Below are positions 24,651 through 33,795 of a DNA stretch of 47,038 nucleotides, in pieces. Position 1 is the stretch's first letter. Each line of letters opens with the position of its first letter. The notes below the pieces were generated by a model. It ran no database searches, was not told the DNA's origin, and was given only the letters and a program-made list of their open reading frames with translations. The position numbers and the translations under genes were made by a program. Source of the DNA: Lachnospiraceae bacterium (GTDB lineage: Bacteria > Bacillota > Clostridia > Lachnospirales > Lachnospiraceae); contig SVEA01000078.1 of NCBI GenBank assembly GCA_015057615.1, forward strand, positions 1 to 47,038. Reading direction: 5' to 3'.

Positions 24651-26494
24651 GCACCTTTGAGCCTGCGGCACAAAGTTTGCAGGTGGTCAGAAAGGGCATG
24701 GTTATTAAGATGAAAGTAGAATTTAAAAGAGATCTGCACCATAACTTTATGGTGCTGTCCGGTTTTAATAATGCGGCGGAATCATATTGTATAAAAATGC
24801 TTACCTATCAACAAATCGAAGGAATTCTTCCGATGGAAATACAAACCATCAACAATCAGGCTTTCTATAATTATGAAATAACCGCAAAGCAATCCATGAA
24901 TACCCTGTTGGACAGAACGGTTCTGTCCTTTGACCGGGTTAGAAAGATTTTTCAAAATCTTATGGATACGATAGAAAAGTCTTCGGATTATCTGTTATTA
25001 CCCGATGGTTTTTTGCTTGCGCCGGAGTATGTCTATCTGGATATCAATACGGATCTGCCTTACCTATGCTATGTACCCGGTTATCAAAACAATATCAAAG
25101 AGCAGATGAGCGGTTTTATTGAATATATTATGAATAAGGTGGATTATAACGACAAAGAGGCGGTGCTGTTGGTATACCGGCTATATGCGGTTAGTAAGGA
25201 AGAGGGATATACCTTTCACCATTTAAATACAGTAATACAAAACTGCAGCCGTTCCAATCCTCAGGGTAAGGCAGTAAATGTTCAGGAAAGCAGGGAGAAT
25301 CTAGATAAGACACCGGATTCATTTCAAAGGAGTCCGTTGGATCGTGCCAAAATAAATGAGCTGCAAATGATACCGGAGGATTCGGCAGATGAAGTAAAAT
25401 CGATGAAGAATAATAAGCCATGGAAAAATATTGGTAGAAGTGACCGGGAACAGAACAATAGGGAACAGAACGATAAGGAGAAAAAAACGAAGGAAAAATT
25501 ATCAATACCAATCAGTAAAAATATACCGGTGATGATGGAAAAAATCGTGGGAGAGCAAGAGGTATTCTGCTATCCGCTTAAAACCTACCTTTTATCGATG
25601 ATTTCATTTCTTGGAGGAATCCTTCTGGTTGTTCTTTGCTGCAGGACCAAGATAATCTATAATACCTTTGGAAATCGAATCGATTATAGTAAGCTGTTTG
25701 CGCTCCTTTTAATTCTTATCTGTCTGGAAGGCTATCTGATGAAGCAGGTTTGGAATAAAAAGAATAGGATTACGAAGATGGTAGCAAAGAGCGAATATAT
25801 CGACCCCAGACAGAATCTTGGCAGGGAGCCGGATGTTCGGAAGAATATGAAGTTTTCCCGGGAAGGTGAATTAATCGATGAAGAATGTGGATTATCCGGC
25901 GAAAATTCGGATGGGAAGTGGATAGATCGTTCGGAAAGACTGGAGGAAACAAATAATCCGATTGATTCCTGGGAAAGGAACGAGGACAATGTGGACACAA
26001 ACTCCTCAATGCGCGAAAAGCTGTGTGAAAGTGAGAGCATGGACACTCTGGGATACAGGGATATTGAGGAATTGAAAGACTCGGAAAATGAAAAAAGCGA
26101 GGATAAGAAAGACCGAAGGGATGAAAAAAACGAGGATAGGGAGGAATGTGAGGATGAGGAGTACAATCCAACCTGCTTATTAAATGAAGTCCAGGGTGAG
26201 CCTTTCTACATTTTAGATCCTGTGGACAAGAAACAGTATGAGATTATTCAAATCAAAGAATTCCCCTTTTTTATCGGGAAGATTAAGAAAAATGTGGATT
26301 ACTGTCTCGAAAAAGACGTTGTCAGTCGATATCATGCTAAGATTCTTAAAGAGCAGGATCAATTCTATCTAGCAGACCTTAACTCTACGAATGGGACATT
26401 TCTAAATGGGGAACTATTGCAGCCTTACAGCAAGAAAGAAATGAAGCTGGGGGATGAAATTGCATTTGCAAATATTAAATTCATATTCAAATAG
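24629..26494 (+). CDS. FHA-domain membrane protein with DUF6382-like N terminus
   Basis: 621 aa and last gene of the Tad locus. Residues about 28-200 (KVEFKRDLHHNFMVLSG start) match what I recall as DUF6382, found ahead of FHA domains in Lachnospiraceae. Two membrane helices lie at about 318-338 and 352-370, followed by a long Glu/Asp/Lys-rich linker (about 420-510). The C-terminal FHA domain (about 545-618) keeps the phosphothreonine-binding residues: IGK, SRYHA and NSTNGTFLNG. It suggests recruitment of a phosphorylated partner to the pilus machine; no Ser/Thr kinase is encoded in the window. The start at GTG 24629 has AAGGA 5 nt upstream but sits in a hairpin. Confidence 0.78.
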   Translation: MKNKFFTRTFEPAAQSLQVVRKGMVIKMKVEFKRDLHHNFMVLSGFNNAAESYCIKMLTYQQIEGILPMEIQTINNQAFYNYEITAKQSMNTLLDRTVLSFDRVRKIFQNLMDTIEKSSDYLLLPDGFLLAPEYVYLDINTDLPYLCYVPGYQNNIKEQMSGFIEYIMNKVDYNDKEAVLLVYRLYAVSKEEGYTFHHLNTVIQNCSRSNPQGKAVNVQESRENLDKTPDSFQRSPLDRAKINELQMIPEDSADEVKSMKNNKPWKNIGRSDREQNNREQNDKEKKTKEKLSIPISKNIPVMMEKIVGEQEVFCYPLKTYLLSMISFLGGILLVVLCCRTKIIYNTFGNRIDYSKLFALLLILICLEGYLMKQVWNKKNRITKMVAKSEYIDPRQNLGREPDVRKNMKFSREGELIDEECGLSGENSDGKWIDRSERLEETNNPIDSWERNEDNVDTNSSMREKLCESESMDTLGYRDIEELKDSENEKSEDKKDRRDEKNEDREECEDEEYNPTCLLNEVQGEPFYILDPVDKKQYEIIQIKEFPFFIGKIKKNVDYCLEKDVVSRYHAKILKEQDQFYLADLNSTNGTFLNGELLQPYSKKEMKLGDEIAFANIKFIFK

Positions 26495-26858
26495 TATAAG
26501 AGGGTCTGTGACCTTCCATCATATACAGGATGAAAGACAAAAGGAGCAACCTGTCTTTCAGACAATGTATTATAGGGAGATCATAGACCCTCTTGCAGCA
26601 TTCGTATTTGATTTGCAACCACCCCTTAATTTTGTTTGCGATAGATGTGGCTTACTATTCCTTCCTGCTTTGGCTATTCAATGACAGAGGTTAGGCAAGA
26701 AGGACCTATATGGTTTTTTGGGATATAAGTTATAATGATATTGTAATGATGAAGATTTTAGTGGTACAATGGAGACAATAATTACCTGCTCCATAGGAGG
26801 TAAATTCCTCTACGAAGAAACACTCTTTTATTAAAATCAATAAATGGGGAAGAAGTAA
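26495..26858. other. Intergenic region with multi-stem structure after the Tad locus
   Basis: AAGAGGGTCTGTGA (26498-26511) can pair with TCATAGACCCTCTT about 70 nt downstream, enclosing a second hairpin GAAAGACA/TGTCTTTC. This is a likely terminator or mRNA 3' end of the Tad operon, although no U-run follows. A TATAAT occurs at 26731-26736 without a clear -35. No gene is seen. Confidence 0.45.
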
Positions 26859-27251
26859 ATGAATAATCATATAGTATATTTAATTATGAGTATTATATTC
26901 TTTTTCCTGTTATTTGTTTTTCCAGGTCTTATTTTAAGTAAAGGTCAACCAAGTGAACCAAATAATTTAATTGGTTTTCGAACCAAAAGATCTTCGCTTT
27001 CAAAAGAATCATGGATATACGCAAACACCTTAGCGGGGAAATTAATTTTGATATATAGAATTTTTTGTTGGTTAATAAATATTATTATATTTATTTTCAT
27101 GATTATCTTAACACTTTCTGGTGAAATTATAAAATATTTATTTTATGGTCAGGCTGGACTGTTTGTATTATTATATATAATCATATATTTTAAAGTGCAA
27201 AATAATTTAAATAAAGTATTTGATCTAAATGGGAATAGAAGGTTACAGTAG
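26859..27251 (+). CDS. SdpI-family membrane protein
   Basis: 130 aa with three to four membrane helices. The conserved soluble loop NNLIGFRTKRSSLSKESW followed by YANTLAGK matches the SdpI/YhfL family signature. In Bacillus, SdpI gives immunity to the SdpC toxin and acts with the repressor SdpR. Here there is no SdpR or SdpC partner nearby, so the role is unknown. The gene is visibly more AT-rich than its neighbours, which may reflect transfer or simply its membrane composition. The start follows GGGGAAGAAG. Confidence 0.8.
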   Translation: MNNHIVYLIMSIIFFFLLFVFPGLILSKGQPSEPNNLIGFRTKRSSLSKESWIYANTLAGKLILIYRIFCWLINIIIFIFMIILTLSGEIIKYLFYGQAGLFVLLYIIIYFKVQNNLNKVFDLNGNRRLQ

Positions 27252-27276
27252 TTATTAACTATATAGAAAAGGCTAT

Positions 27277-27333
27277 AAAGGAGGTAAATCCTCCTTGTGA
27301 AAATGAAGTTTTATATAAAATTATAAAGGAGGA
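27277..27333 (+). promoter_or_regulatory. SD / anti-SD / SD arrangement before glpK
   Basis: AAAGGAGG (27277-27284) can form a tight hairpin with CCTCCTT (27290-27296). The same TCCTCCTT (27289-27296) can alternatively pair for 8 bp with AAGGAGGA (27326-27333), the ribosome site of glpK. The two pairings are mutually exclusive. It could be a translational switch, or simply a terminator stem for the SdpI-like gene. Confidence 0.4.
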
Positions 27334-27339
27334 TTGCGA

Positions 27340-28830
27340 ATGAAACGTTATGTTATGGCACTTGACCAAGGTACGACAAGCTCCCGGTGCATTATCTTTG
27401 ATAAACAGGGGAAGATGAAAAGCGTGGCTCAGAAGGAGTTTACACAGGTTTACCCAAAGCCGGGCTGGGTGGAGCATGATCCGATGGAAATCTGGTCCTC
27501 ACAGATTTCAGTTGCAACGGAAGCGATGGCAAAGCTTAAGATCAGTGCGAATCAGATTGCCTCCATTGGGATTACGAATCAAAGAGAGACAACGATCGTG
27601 TGGAATAAGCAGACCGGTATCCCGATCTATAATGCAATCGTATGGCAGTGCCGAAGAACCTCCGATAGAATAGAAGAATTAAAGAAAAAAGGCATGGAGC
27701 CTTATATTAAAGAAAAGACCGGTTTGATCCCGGATGCTTATTTTTCAGGAACAAAGATTGAATGGATCCTGGATCATGTGCCGGGAGCAAGGGAAGAAGC
27801 AAGGGCAGGCGATCTGCTGTTTGGAACTGTGGATACCTGGCTGATCTGGAATCTGACTAAAGGTAAGACTTTTGTGACCGATTATACCAATGCTTCCCGG
27901 ACGATGCTGTTTGATATTAGAGAGCTTACCTGGGACAAGAGGATATTGGAAGAGCTTGATATTCCATTGGAAATGCTTCCCGAGGTGAAGCCCTCCAGCT
28001 GCGTTTATGGATATACAGACCGGACTCTTTTTGGAGAGGAGATACCAATCGCCGGAGCAGCAGGGGATCAACAGGCGGCGTTGTTTGGGCAGTGCTGTTT
28101 TAACCAGGGAGAGGTCAAAAATACGTATGGGACCGGTTGCTTTCTGCTGATGAATACAGGAAATGAAGTGATAGAATCCAGCAATGGTCTTCTGACTACG
28201 ATCGCAGCTTCCACCGGAACGAAACCGGAATATGCCCTGGAGGGAAGTGTCTTTGTCGCCGGTGCGGCGGTCCAATGGTTGCGGGATGAGATGCAGCTAA
28301 TCCGTACTGCGGCAGAAAGTGAGGAGCATGCGCTTCAGGTTCCGGATACCAATGGCTTATACGTGGTGCCTGCATTTACCGGTCTTGGAGCACCTCATTG
28401 GGATCAATATGCCCGAGGGGTGGTTGTTGGAATAACCAGAGGCTGTAACCAGGATCATCTGATCCGTGCTACTTTAGAAGCAATTGCATATCAGACCTAT
28501 GATGTATTAAAAGCGATGGAATCCGATTCTGGTATTCGCTTAAAATCCTTAAAGGTAGACGGCGGAGCCTGTGCTAACCGTTTTCTAATGCAGTTTCAGG
28601 CGGACATCCTGGATACGAAGGTATACAAACCGGAATGTATCGAAACGACGGCACTTGGTGCTGCTTATCTGGCAGGGTTAGCGATCGGATTTTGGCAGGA
28701 TAAAGAGGAGATCAAGAGAAACTGGGATATCTCGGAGATATTTAATCCCCGGATGTCCATAGAAAAAAGAGTTTCTTTAATCAAGGGCTGGAAAAAGGCG
28801 GTTAAGCGTTCCTTTGCATGGGAAGAATAA
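27340..28830 (+). CDS. glpK: Glycerol kinase
   Basis: 496-aa cytoplasmic enzyme converting glycerol and ATP to glycerol-3-phosphate. FGGY-kinase motifs are present: the ATP-phosphate loop [14 protein letters not shown] (residues 7-20), [23 protein letters not shown] and [13 protein letters not shown]. The region equivalent to the HPr-phosphorylated histidine in Gram-positive GlpK (YHFYG or YHFFG, from memory) reads DRTLFG here, so PTS control through that site is probably missing. ATG 27340 follows AAAGGAGG by 7 nt; TTG 27334 is unlikely. No glpF or glpD is adjacent. Confidence 0.96.
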   Translation: MKRYVMALDQGTTSSRCIIFDKQGKMKSVAQKEFTQVYPKPGWVEHDPMEIWSSQISVATEAMAKLKISANQIASIGITNQRETTIVWNKQTGIPIYNAIVWQCRRTSDRIEELKKKGMEPYIKEKTGLIPDAYFSGTKIEWILDHVPGAREEARAGDLLFGTVDTWLIWNLTKGKTFVTDYTNASRTMLFDIRELTWDKRILEELDIPLEMLPEVKPSSCVYGYTDRTLFGEEIPIAGAAGDQQAALFGQCCFNQGEVKNTYGTGCFLLMNTGNEVIESSNGLLTTIAASTGTKPEYALEGSVFVAGAAVQWLRDEMQLIRTAAESEEHALQVPDTNGLYVVPAFTGLGAPHWDQYARGVVVGITRGCNQDHLIRATLEAIAYQTYDVLKAMESDSGIRLKSLKVDGGACANRFLMQFQADILDTKVYKPECIETTALGAAYLAGLAIGFWQDKEEIKRNWDISEIFNPRMSIEKRVSLIKGWKKAVKRSFAWEE

Positions 28831-28919
28831 GATACAGCCAGAGAGTATACACTTTATATTTACAAGAAGTAGGACATAAGGATAGGAATAAGATAATGGA
28901 ATGAAAAAGGATAATAATT

Positions 28920-30005
28920 ATGATAGAGGACAGACTGTCGAGCAGTTTAATTGATATGAGCTTTCGAAGAATAAATTCCAACGCGGAGGGAATCTATTTA
29001 TTCTATCAGCTGAAAAATGGCGAAGCCTATATTGTATCCATAATCCATACGCCTGAGGGAGGTGAATTTTCACCGATACAATATGAGCATATCCTGGGGC
29101 AGATGAAGGATAGCTTTTTACGCGGAGGAAACCATGAGGTTCACCTGTTGAGTCTTATTTTTACAAGTAATCCGGAGAAGGCAAAGCAGCTATGTCAGGA
29201 GGGGGAAGATAATCATTGGATCATTAACCCGGCAACCAATCAATTAATTATCTACGAAACGCAGGCTTCGGATTTTCTTGGACTTCGTGATATTATTGAG
29301 AAGCTGCTTATGGAGGAGCTGGTACCGAACGGTCAAAGGGATGGGCAGGAGTATTTATCCAATCAGGCGGAATCGGAATGGAGCCCGCTAAAAGTAAGGG
29401 AAGCGGTTAAAAAACGGTGGTTAAGTCCAGTGAATACCATCCTGATCGGGGTGAATGTTCTAGCCTTCCTGCTGATGCAGTATACGAATCTTTTCGGCGG
29501 AACGAAGGAAATGATGGCGAAGGGAGCTCTTTCCTGGGTACTTATCAAAGAGTATAAAGAATATTATAGAATTCTTACCTCTATGTTTATGCATTCGGGT
29601 TGGCGGCACCTGGTGAATAATATGCTGGTTCTATTTTTTGTCGGAGATAATTTAGAAAGAGCGGCTGGTAAGACCCGGTATCTTATCATCTTTTTCGGTG
29701 CGGGAGTGATTGCAGGGATTTCTTCCGTCAGTTATAATATGGTAATGGATCATGTTGTCTATTCGATCGGTGCATCCGGAGCTATCTTAGGTGTGGTAGG
29801 AGCTATGCTGTATATTCTTATTGTAAACAAAGGCAGGCTGGAAAATATCAGTAGCCATCAGATGTTTTTATTTGCCATATTCAGCTTGTATGGAGGGATT
29901 TCCAACGCCAGTATCGATCAGGCTGCACATATTGGCGGATTTGCCGCTGGTCTGCTGCTTGCGATGCTGATTTATCGGAAACCAAAGCAGGAAAGTTTGG
30001 CATAA
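28920..30005 (+). CDS. Rhomboid family intramembrane serine protease
   Basis: 361 aa. The N-terminal soluble domain (about 1-165) resembles the cytosolic domain of YqgP/GluP-type rhomboids. Six or more membrane helices follow. The catalytic dyad is visible as GASGA (Ser near residue 286) and AAHIGG (His near 336), with the HSGWRHLVNNM loop before it. The short C-terminal tail has no TPR repeats, unlike Bacillus YqgP. Substrates unknown. The SD is AAAAAGGA, 9 nt before ATG. It is followed by the flavodoxin-SCP2 gene with a 34-nt gap, so the two may be cotranscribed. Confidence 0.92.
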   Translation: MIEDRLSSSLIDMSFRRINSNAEGIYLFYQLKNGEAYIVSIIHTPEGGEFSPIQYEHILGQMKDSFLRGGNHEVHLLSLIFTSNPEKAKQLCQEGEDNHWIINPATNQLIIYETQASDFLGLRDIIEKLLMEELVPNGQRDGQEYLSNQAESEWSPLKVREAVKKRWLSPVNTILIGVNVLAFLLMQYTNLFGGTKEMMAKGALSWVLIKEYKEYYRILTSMFMHSGWRHLVNNMLVLFFVGDNLERAAGKTRYLIIFFGAGVIAGISSVSYNMVMDHVVYSIGASGAILGVVGAMLYILIVNKGRLENISSHQMFLFAIFSLYGGISNASIDQAAHIGGFAAGLLLAMLIYRKPKQESLA

Positions 30006-30039
30006 AATTTTGCAAAAGCCGAAGGAAAGGAATGTGCTT

Positions 30040-31038
30040 ATGAAAATTAATATTTACTATGGCGGGAGAGGCTTGATTGAAGATGCTACCCTCTACGTAA
30101 TTAGTAAGCTGACAACGGTATTAGAAGAGCTGAGAGTTCAAGTAACCAGGTATAATCTATATGAAGAGAAGAATGCAATTACGATGCTTCCCAAATCGTT
30201 AAAGGAGGCAGATGGAGTTATCTTAGCTACAACCGTAGAGTGGCTGGGAATCGGCGGATTGATGCAGCAATTTCTGGATGCATGCTGGCTATATGCGGAC
30301 AAGGAGAAATTAAGCAAATTGTACATGCTTCCGGTGGTGATGACCGGTGTCTGCGGTGAGAAGGATGCCGAACTGACCTTAATGAAATCATGGGAATATC
30401 TTGGTGGTATCCCCTGTCATGGCCTTACCGCGTATGTTGAGGAACATGTTGAATTTGAAACGAATCCGGATTATGCAAAGACGATTGAAAAGAAGGCGGA
30501 GGAATTCTATAGAGTAGTGAATCAAAAAATGACAATTCTTCCTTCTAGTACGATTGCTTTTAAGCAAAATGTATTTCGTAACAATTCGATTGTATTAACC
30601 CCCCAGGAAAGTGAACAGCTTTCTATGTATGTTTCCGATGATTCCTATGTGAAGAAGCAAAAGGAAGACATTGAAGAATTGTCACAGCTATTTAAGGAAA
30701 TGCTGGATCAGGGAGAAGGGGACACCGAGCAGGAGTTGATGAAACGTTTGAGGGATAACTTTCATCCTCTGGAGGATTTTTCAGCCTCCTATGCCATTGA
30801 ATTAGCCGATAGTAAGAAAAATCTGGTGATCGAAATCGATAACAAGCAAATAAAATGCTATTATGGTGTAAAACCGAATGCAGATGTGATAGCAAAAACC
30901 ACCAGTGCCGTTATGAATCGTCTGGTTCACGGAAGAATTACGTTTCAGGGGGCATTTATGTCAGGGGAATTAACAGCAAAAGGTAATTTTAAGACCTTGC
31001 GCAGCTTTGACCAGGTATTCCGTTTTAATATTCTGTAA
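30040..31038 (+). CDS. Flavodoxin-fold / SCP2 (sterol-carrier-like) fusion protein
   Basis: 332-aa soluble protein. Residues 1-175 show the alpha/beta pattern of NAD(P)H-dependent FMN reductases or flavodoxins (KINIYYGG start, a DGVILATTVEWLGIGGLMQQFLD segment in parts, and LPVVMTGVCGEKDAE). Residues about 235-332 match SCP2: a KNLVIEIDN strand and then MNRLVHGRITFQGAFMSGEL and KGNF. Such fusions are known in Clostridia but their reaction is not defined. ATG 30040 follows AAGGAAAGGAA; an in-frame start at 30010 lacks a good site. It lies directly behind the rhomboid gene. Confidence 0.75.
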   Translation: MKINIYYGGRGLIEDATLYVISKLTTVLEELRVQVTRYNLYEEKNAITMLPKSLKEADGVILATTVEWLGIGGLMQQFLDACWLYADKEKLSKLYMLPVVMTGVCGEKDAELTLMKSWEYLGGIPCHGLTAYVEEHVEFETNPDYAKTIEKKAEEFYRVVNQKMTILPSSTIAFKQNVFRNNSIVLTPQESEQLSMYVSDDSYVKKQKEDIEELSQLFKEMLDQGEGDTEQELMKRLRDNFHPLEDFSASYAIELADSKKNLVIEIDNKQIKCYYGVKPNADVIAKTTSAVMNRLVHGRITFQGAFMSGELTAKGNFKTLRSFDQVFRFNIL

Positions 31039-31085
31039 ATTTACATAGGCTTCATATATTCAAGATAAGCGGGAGCGCTGCAAAT

Positions 31086-31120
31086 AAGGCAAGCTGGAGG
31101 AGAAAGATCCATCTTGCCTG
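31086..31120 (+). terminator. Weak terminator after the flavodoxin-SCP2 gene
   Basis: AGGCAAG (31087-31093) and CTTGCCT (31113-31119), with an inner GGA/TCC, form a stem followed by GTATTATAAAATT, a poor U-tail. Confidence 0.45.
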
Positions 31121-31218
31121 TATTATAAAATTAACTGGTATTTTAGCCGTCGGTATCTGCGAGAAGCTTACTATATAATTTGTCGACTAGGCCCGAACTT
31201 AATCTGGGCGCTCTGGTA

Positions 31219-31261
31219 AAAGAAGAAGTAAAAAGCAGGATTACGCTTTTGCTATTCTTCA
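31219..31261 (-). terminator. Probable terminator of the histidine kinase gene
   Basis: On the minus strand GAAGAATAGCAAAAGC pairs imperfectly with GCTTTTTACTTCTTC and is followed by TTTTACC. A second perfect hairpin, TGCCCA/TGGGCA, lies at 31269-31287 just before it. Confidence 0.5.
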
Positions 31262-31319
31262 GGATTTATGCCCAGAAAGCATGGGCATTAGAGTGAAACT
31301 TAGGACGCACAGCTCCGGC

Positions 31320-32072
31320 TCATAGGGGCAGGAGGATGGTAAATGTGGTTGCATCCTCATCCGAAGCTACGGTTACGCTGCCATAATGCAGATCAATGAT
31401 CTTTTTCACAACAGCAAGCCCGACACCGGTTCCCCCTTTTTTATATGTAACAAACGGGGTAAATATCGTTTCTATCTCATCCTCCGGAATCGGCGGACCA
31501 TTGTCGGTGACCTGTATGGATAGTTTGTTGGGAGCATAGTCATCTCCGAACAGACCACTCAGATGAATATGTATATAATTGCCCGGCTTTGTGGCTTCAA
31601 AAGCATTCTTAACAAGATTGGAGAGCGCCTGTTTTATTTTTCTGGGATCACAATTGTAGAAGGAAAAGAAAGGTTCACAGTCAGGTTCAATGAATAAGCT
31701 GAAATCAATCTGCTGTATGATCGCTTGTGACATATAGCCGCAGTGAATCCCCTTTACCAGAGCGATTAGATCGGAATCTTCTTTGGATAAAATATTAGCC
31801 GTATTTAAAAGAGAGGCATCCGCCGTCATATGTTCCATGTCGTTTACTAAGTCCTGTAGCTGATTCCAATACTTGAATCCGTTTACTTCCGGGTGCTTGG
31901 TTTCGATATATTGGATGGTACCTTTTAACAATGCCAACGGATTACGTAGCTCATGAACAAAAATGGAGGTAATCCGTTTGTTTTCCGAGGTGATGCTTTG
32001 AATAACGGTTTCCAATTCCGGATTGTTTTTCACTAAATTGGCGAGAGTGTCATTACTAATATCCGACAACAT
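31320..32072 (-). CDS. Soluble orphan sensor histidine kinase
   Basis: 250 aa. It has an H box VHELRNPLALLKGT (His near residue 41), N box LSNLVKNAFEATKPG, G1 VTDNGPPIPEDE, and F/G2 FVTYKKGGTGVGLAVVKKI. No membrane segment or sensor domain precedes the H box; only about 30 residues do. No response regulator is adjacent. A Spo0A-phosphorelay role is possible because such short orphan kinases are common in spore-forming Clostridia, but this is inference. ATG 32072 follows AAAAGGGGGA by 6 nt and is preferred over the in-frame ATG at 32090. Divergent from the HIT gene. Confidence 0.88.
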   Translation of the reverse strand: MLSDISNDTLANLVKNNPELETVIQSITSENKRITSIFVHELRNPLALLKGTIQYIETKHPEVNGFKYWNQLQDLVNDMEHMTADASLLNTANILSKEDSDLIALVKGIHCGYMSQAIIQQIDFSLFIEPDCEPFFSFYNCDPRKIKQALSNLVKNAFEATKPGNYIHIHLSGLFGDDYAPNKLSIQVTDNGPPIPEDEIETIFTPFVTYKKGGTGVGLAVVKKIIDLHYGSVTVASDEDATTFTILLPL

Positions 32073-32213
32073 AATATCCCCCTTTTCCAAGCGGATTGCA
32101 TTAATTTAAAACAAAACAACAAAACAATTGATTACAACAATAGATATTATCAAATTTTGGTAAAAATTGCAATATAAATATTTATACAACAATCGACATA
32201 GGAGGTGTTTTTA

Positions 32214-32636
32214 ATGCAGGACCAATGTGTTTTCTGTAAAATTATTGACGGTGAGATTCCGTCTGCTACGATTTATGAGGATGAGGATTTTAAGGTAATT
32301 ATGGATATTTCGCCTGCGGCAAAGGGGCATGCGATCTTGCTTCCCAAAAAGCATTTTGCGAATCTGTATGAGATGGAGGATGAGGTTGCTTCCAAGGTGC
32401 TGATTACAGTAAGAAAGGTAGCAACGGCTATGAAAGAGGAGCTGGGTTGTGAGGGGCTTAATTTAGTACAGAATAATGGAGAAGCAGCCGGACAAACCGT
32501 ATTCCACTTTCATATGCATCTTATTCCAAGAAAGAAAAACGACAGCGTTAATGTTACCTGGAAGCAGGGAAGCTATGCAAAGGGAGAGGCAGAACAGCTT
32601 GCCGCCGCTCTGGCAAAGAGATTGAAGGAAGCATAG
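32214..32636 (+). CDS. HIT family protein (histidine triad nucleotide hydrolase)
   Basis: 140 aa. The HIT motif HFHMHLIP is at about residues 98-105 and the N-terminal block CVFCKIIDGEIPS at 5-17 is characteristic. It likely hydrolyses nucleoside phosphoramidates or dinucleotides (HINT/YcfF/Hit type) in the cytoplasm. ATG 32214 is 6 nt from AGGAGGTG. A strong terminator follows 18 nt after the stop. Monocistronic, divergent from the kinase gene. Confidence 0.94.
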   Translation: MQDQCVFCKIIDGEIPSATIYEDEDFKVIMDISPAAKGHAILLPKKHFANLYEMEDEVASKVLITVRKVATAMKEELGCEGLNLVQNNGEAAGQTVFHFHMHLIPRKKNDSVNVTWKQGSYAKGEAEQLAAALAKRLKEA

Positions 32637-32654
32637 GAGAAATAAATCGATTAG

Positions 32655-32693
32655 GGGTTATTGCAAAACAAATACAATGCTGCAATAACCCCC
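32655..32693. terminator. Bidirectional terminator between the HIT gene and murG
   Basis: GGGGTTATTGCA (32655-32666) pairs perfectly with TGCAATAACCCC (32682-32693). T-rich and A-rich flanks are short. The genes are convergent. Confidence 0.75.
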
Positions 32694-32730
32694 TCTTGTG
32701 TTAATGTAGCTAGAAATGCAGAGTGATACC

Positions 32731-33795
32731 TCACCGCTGCGTTTCCTTGATCAGCTGGAGGATGGTATCAACAGAATTATTTAAGCTGCTTTGATTCATG
32801 GCATCAATGTATTTGCGCCTTGATTCCATAACGGTATGAATTGCGTTAAGAAGCGTGGATACACTCAGCTTTTCTTCGGAAAGAACATAGGAATATCCCT
32901 GATGTTCAAACGATTCCGCATTTAGAATCTGATCCCCGCGGCTAGAGCCTTGTGGAAGCGGAATTAAAATATTCGGCTTGCGAAGCGCTATGATTTCACA
33001 AATGGCATTCGCACCGGCACGGGAGATAACAAGATCCGCCGCTGCAAAAAGATCACTCAATTCGTTATGAATATATTCGAATTGTACATAGCCGGCAACG
33101 TTATTGAGCGTATCGTCGAGCTTCCCTTTCCCACAGAGATGGATGATCTGATAATCTCTTACAAGAGTAGGTAGCATTCCGCGTATAACTTCGTTGATAG
33201 CCTTGGCACCGGTACTTCCACCGATAATTAAGATGACTGGACGGTTTGCTGTAAAGCCGCAGAAATCAAGGCCGCGTATCTTATTGCCGGAGAAGAGCTC
33301 CCTGCGAATGGGCGTTCCAGTAAGTACCGCTTTTTCCCGCGGTAGATACTCCAGCGTTTCCGGAAAATTAGCACATACCTTTTTCGCAGCCGGAATAGCT
33401 AATTTATTGGCAAGGCCGGGTGTCATATCGGATTCGTGGATAATGACCGGAATTTTGTATTTCTTCGCTGCAAATACCACCGGAACACTGACAAAGCCAC
33501 CTTTCGAAAATACGATGTCCGGATCTAACTGTTTCATTATTTTACATGCTTCACGATATCCCTTTATTACGCGAAAAGGATCGGAAAAATTCTTTACATC
33601 AAAATATCTTCTTAATTTACCGGAGGATATCCCGTGATAAGGGATACGATATTCTTCGATCAGTTTTCGTTCAATTCCATTGTAGGAACCGATATATTGA
33701 ATGTCATAATTTTCTTTTTTTAATGCGGGCAGCAATGCAATACAAGGAGTCACATGGCCGGCAGTACCGCCGCCGGTTAATACAATACGCTTCAT
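32731..33795 (-). CDS. murG: Undecaprenyldiphospho-muramoylpentapeptide N-acetylglucosaminyltransferase
   Basis: 354-aa peripheral membrane glycosyltransferase that converts lipid I to lipid II with UDP-GlcNAc. The glycine-rich loops [10 protein letters not shown] (residues 7-16) and GGSTGAK (about 188) and the UDP-GlcNAc region [11 protein letters not shown] to [11 protein letters not shown] are typical. ATG 33795 follows GGAGGTCC by 7 nt and overlaps the stop codon of the upstream TSCPD gene (ATGA), so the two are translationally coupled. Unlike in many bacteria it is not in a dcw cluster. An in-frame ATG at 33810 would lie within the upstream gene and is rejected. Confidence 0.94.
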   Translation of the reverse strand: MKRIVLTGGGTAGHVTPCIALLPALKKENYDIQYIGSYNGIERKLIEEYRIPYHGISSGKLRRYFDVKNFSDPFRVIKGYREACKIMKQLDPDIVFSKGGFVSVPVVFAAKKYKIPVIIHESDMTPGLANKLAIPAAKKVCANFPETLEYLPREKAVLTGTPIRRELFSGNKIRGLDFCGFTANRPVILIIGGSTGAKAINEVIRGMLPTLVRDYQIIHLCGKGKLDDTLNNVAGYVQFEYIHNELSDLFAAADLVISRAGANAICEIIALRKPNILIPLPQGSSRGDQILNAESFEHQGYSYVLSEEKLSVSTLLNAIHTVMESRRKYIDAMNQSSLNNSVDTILQLIKETQR

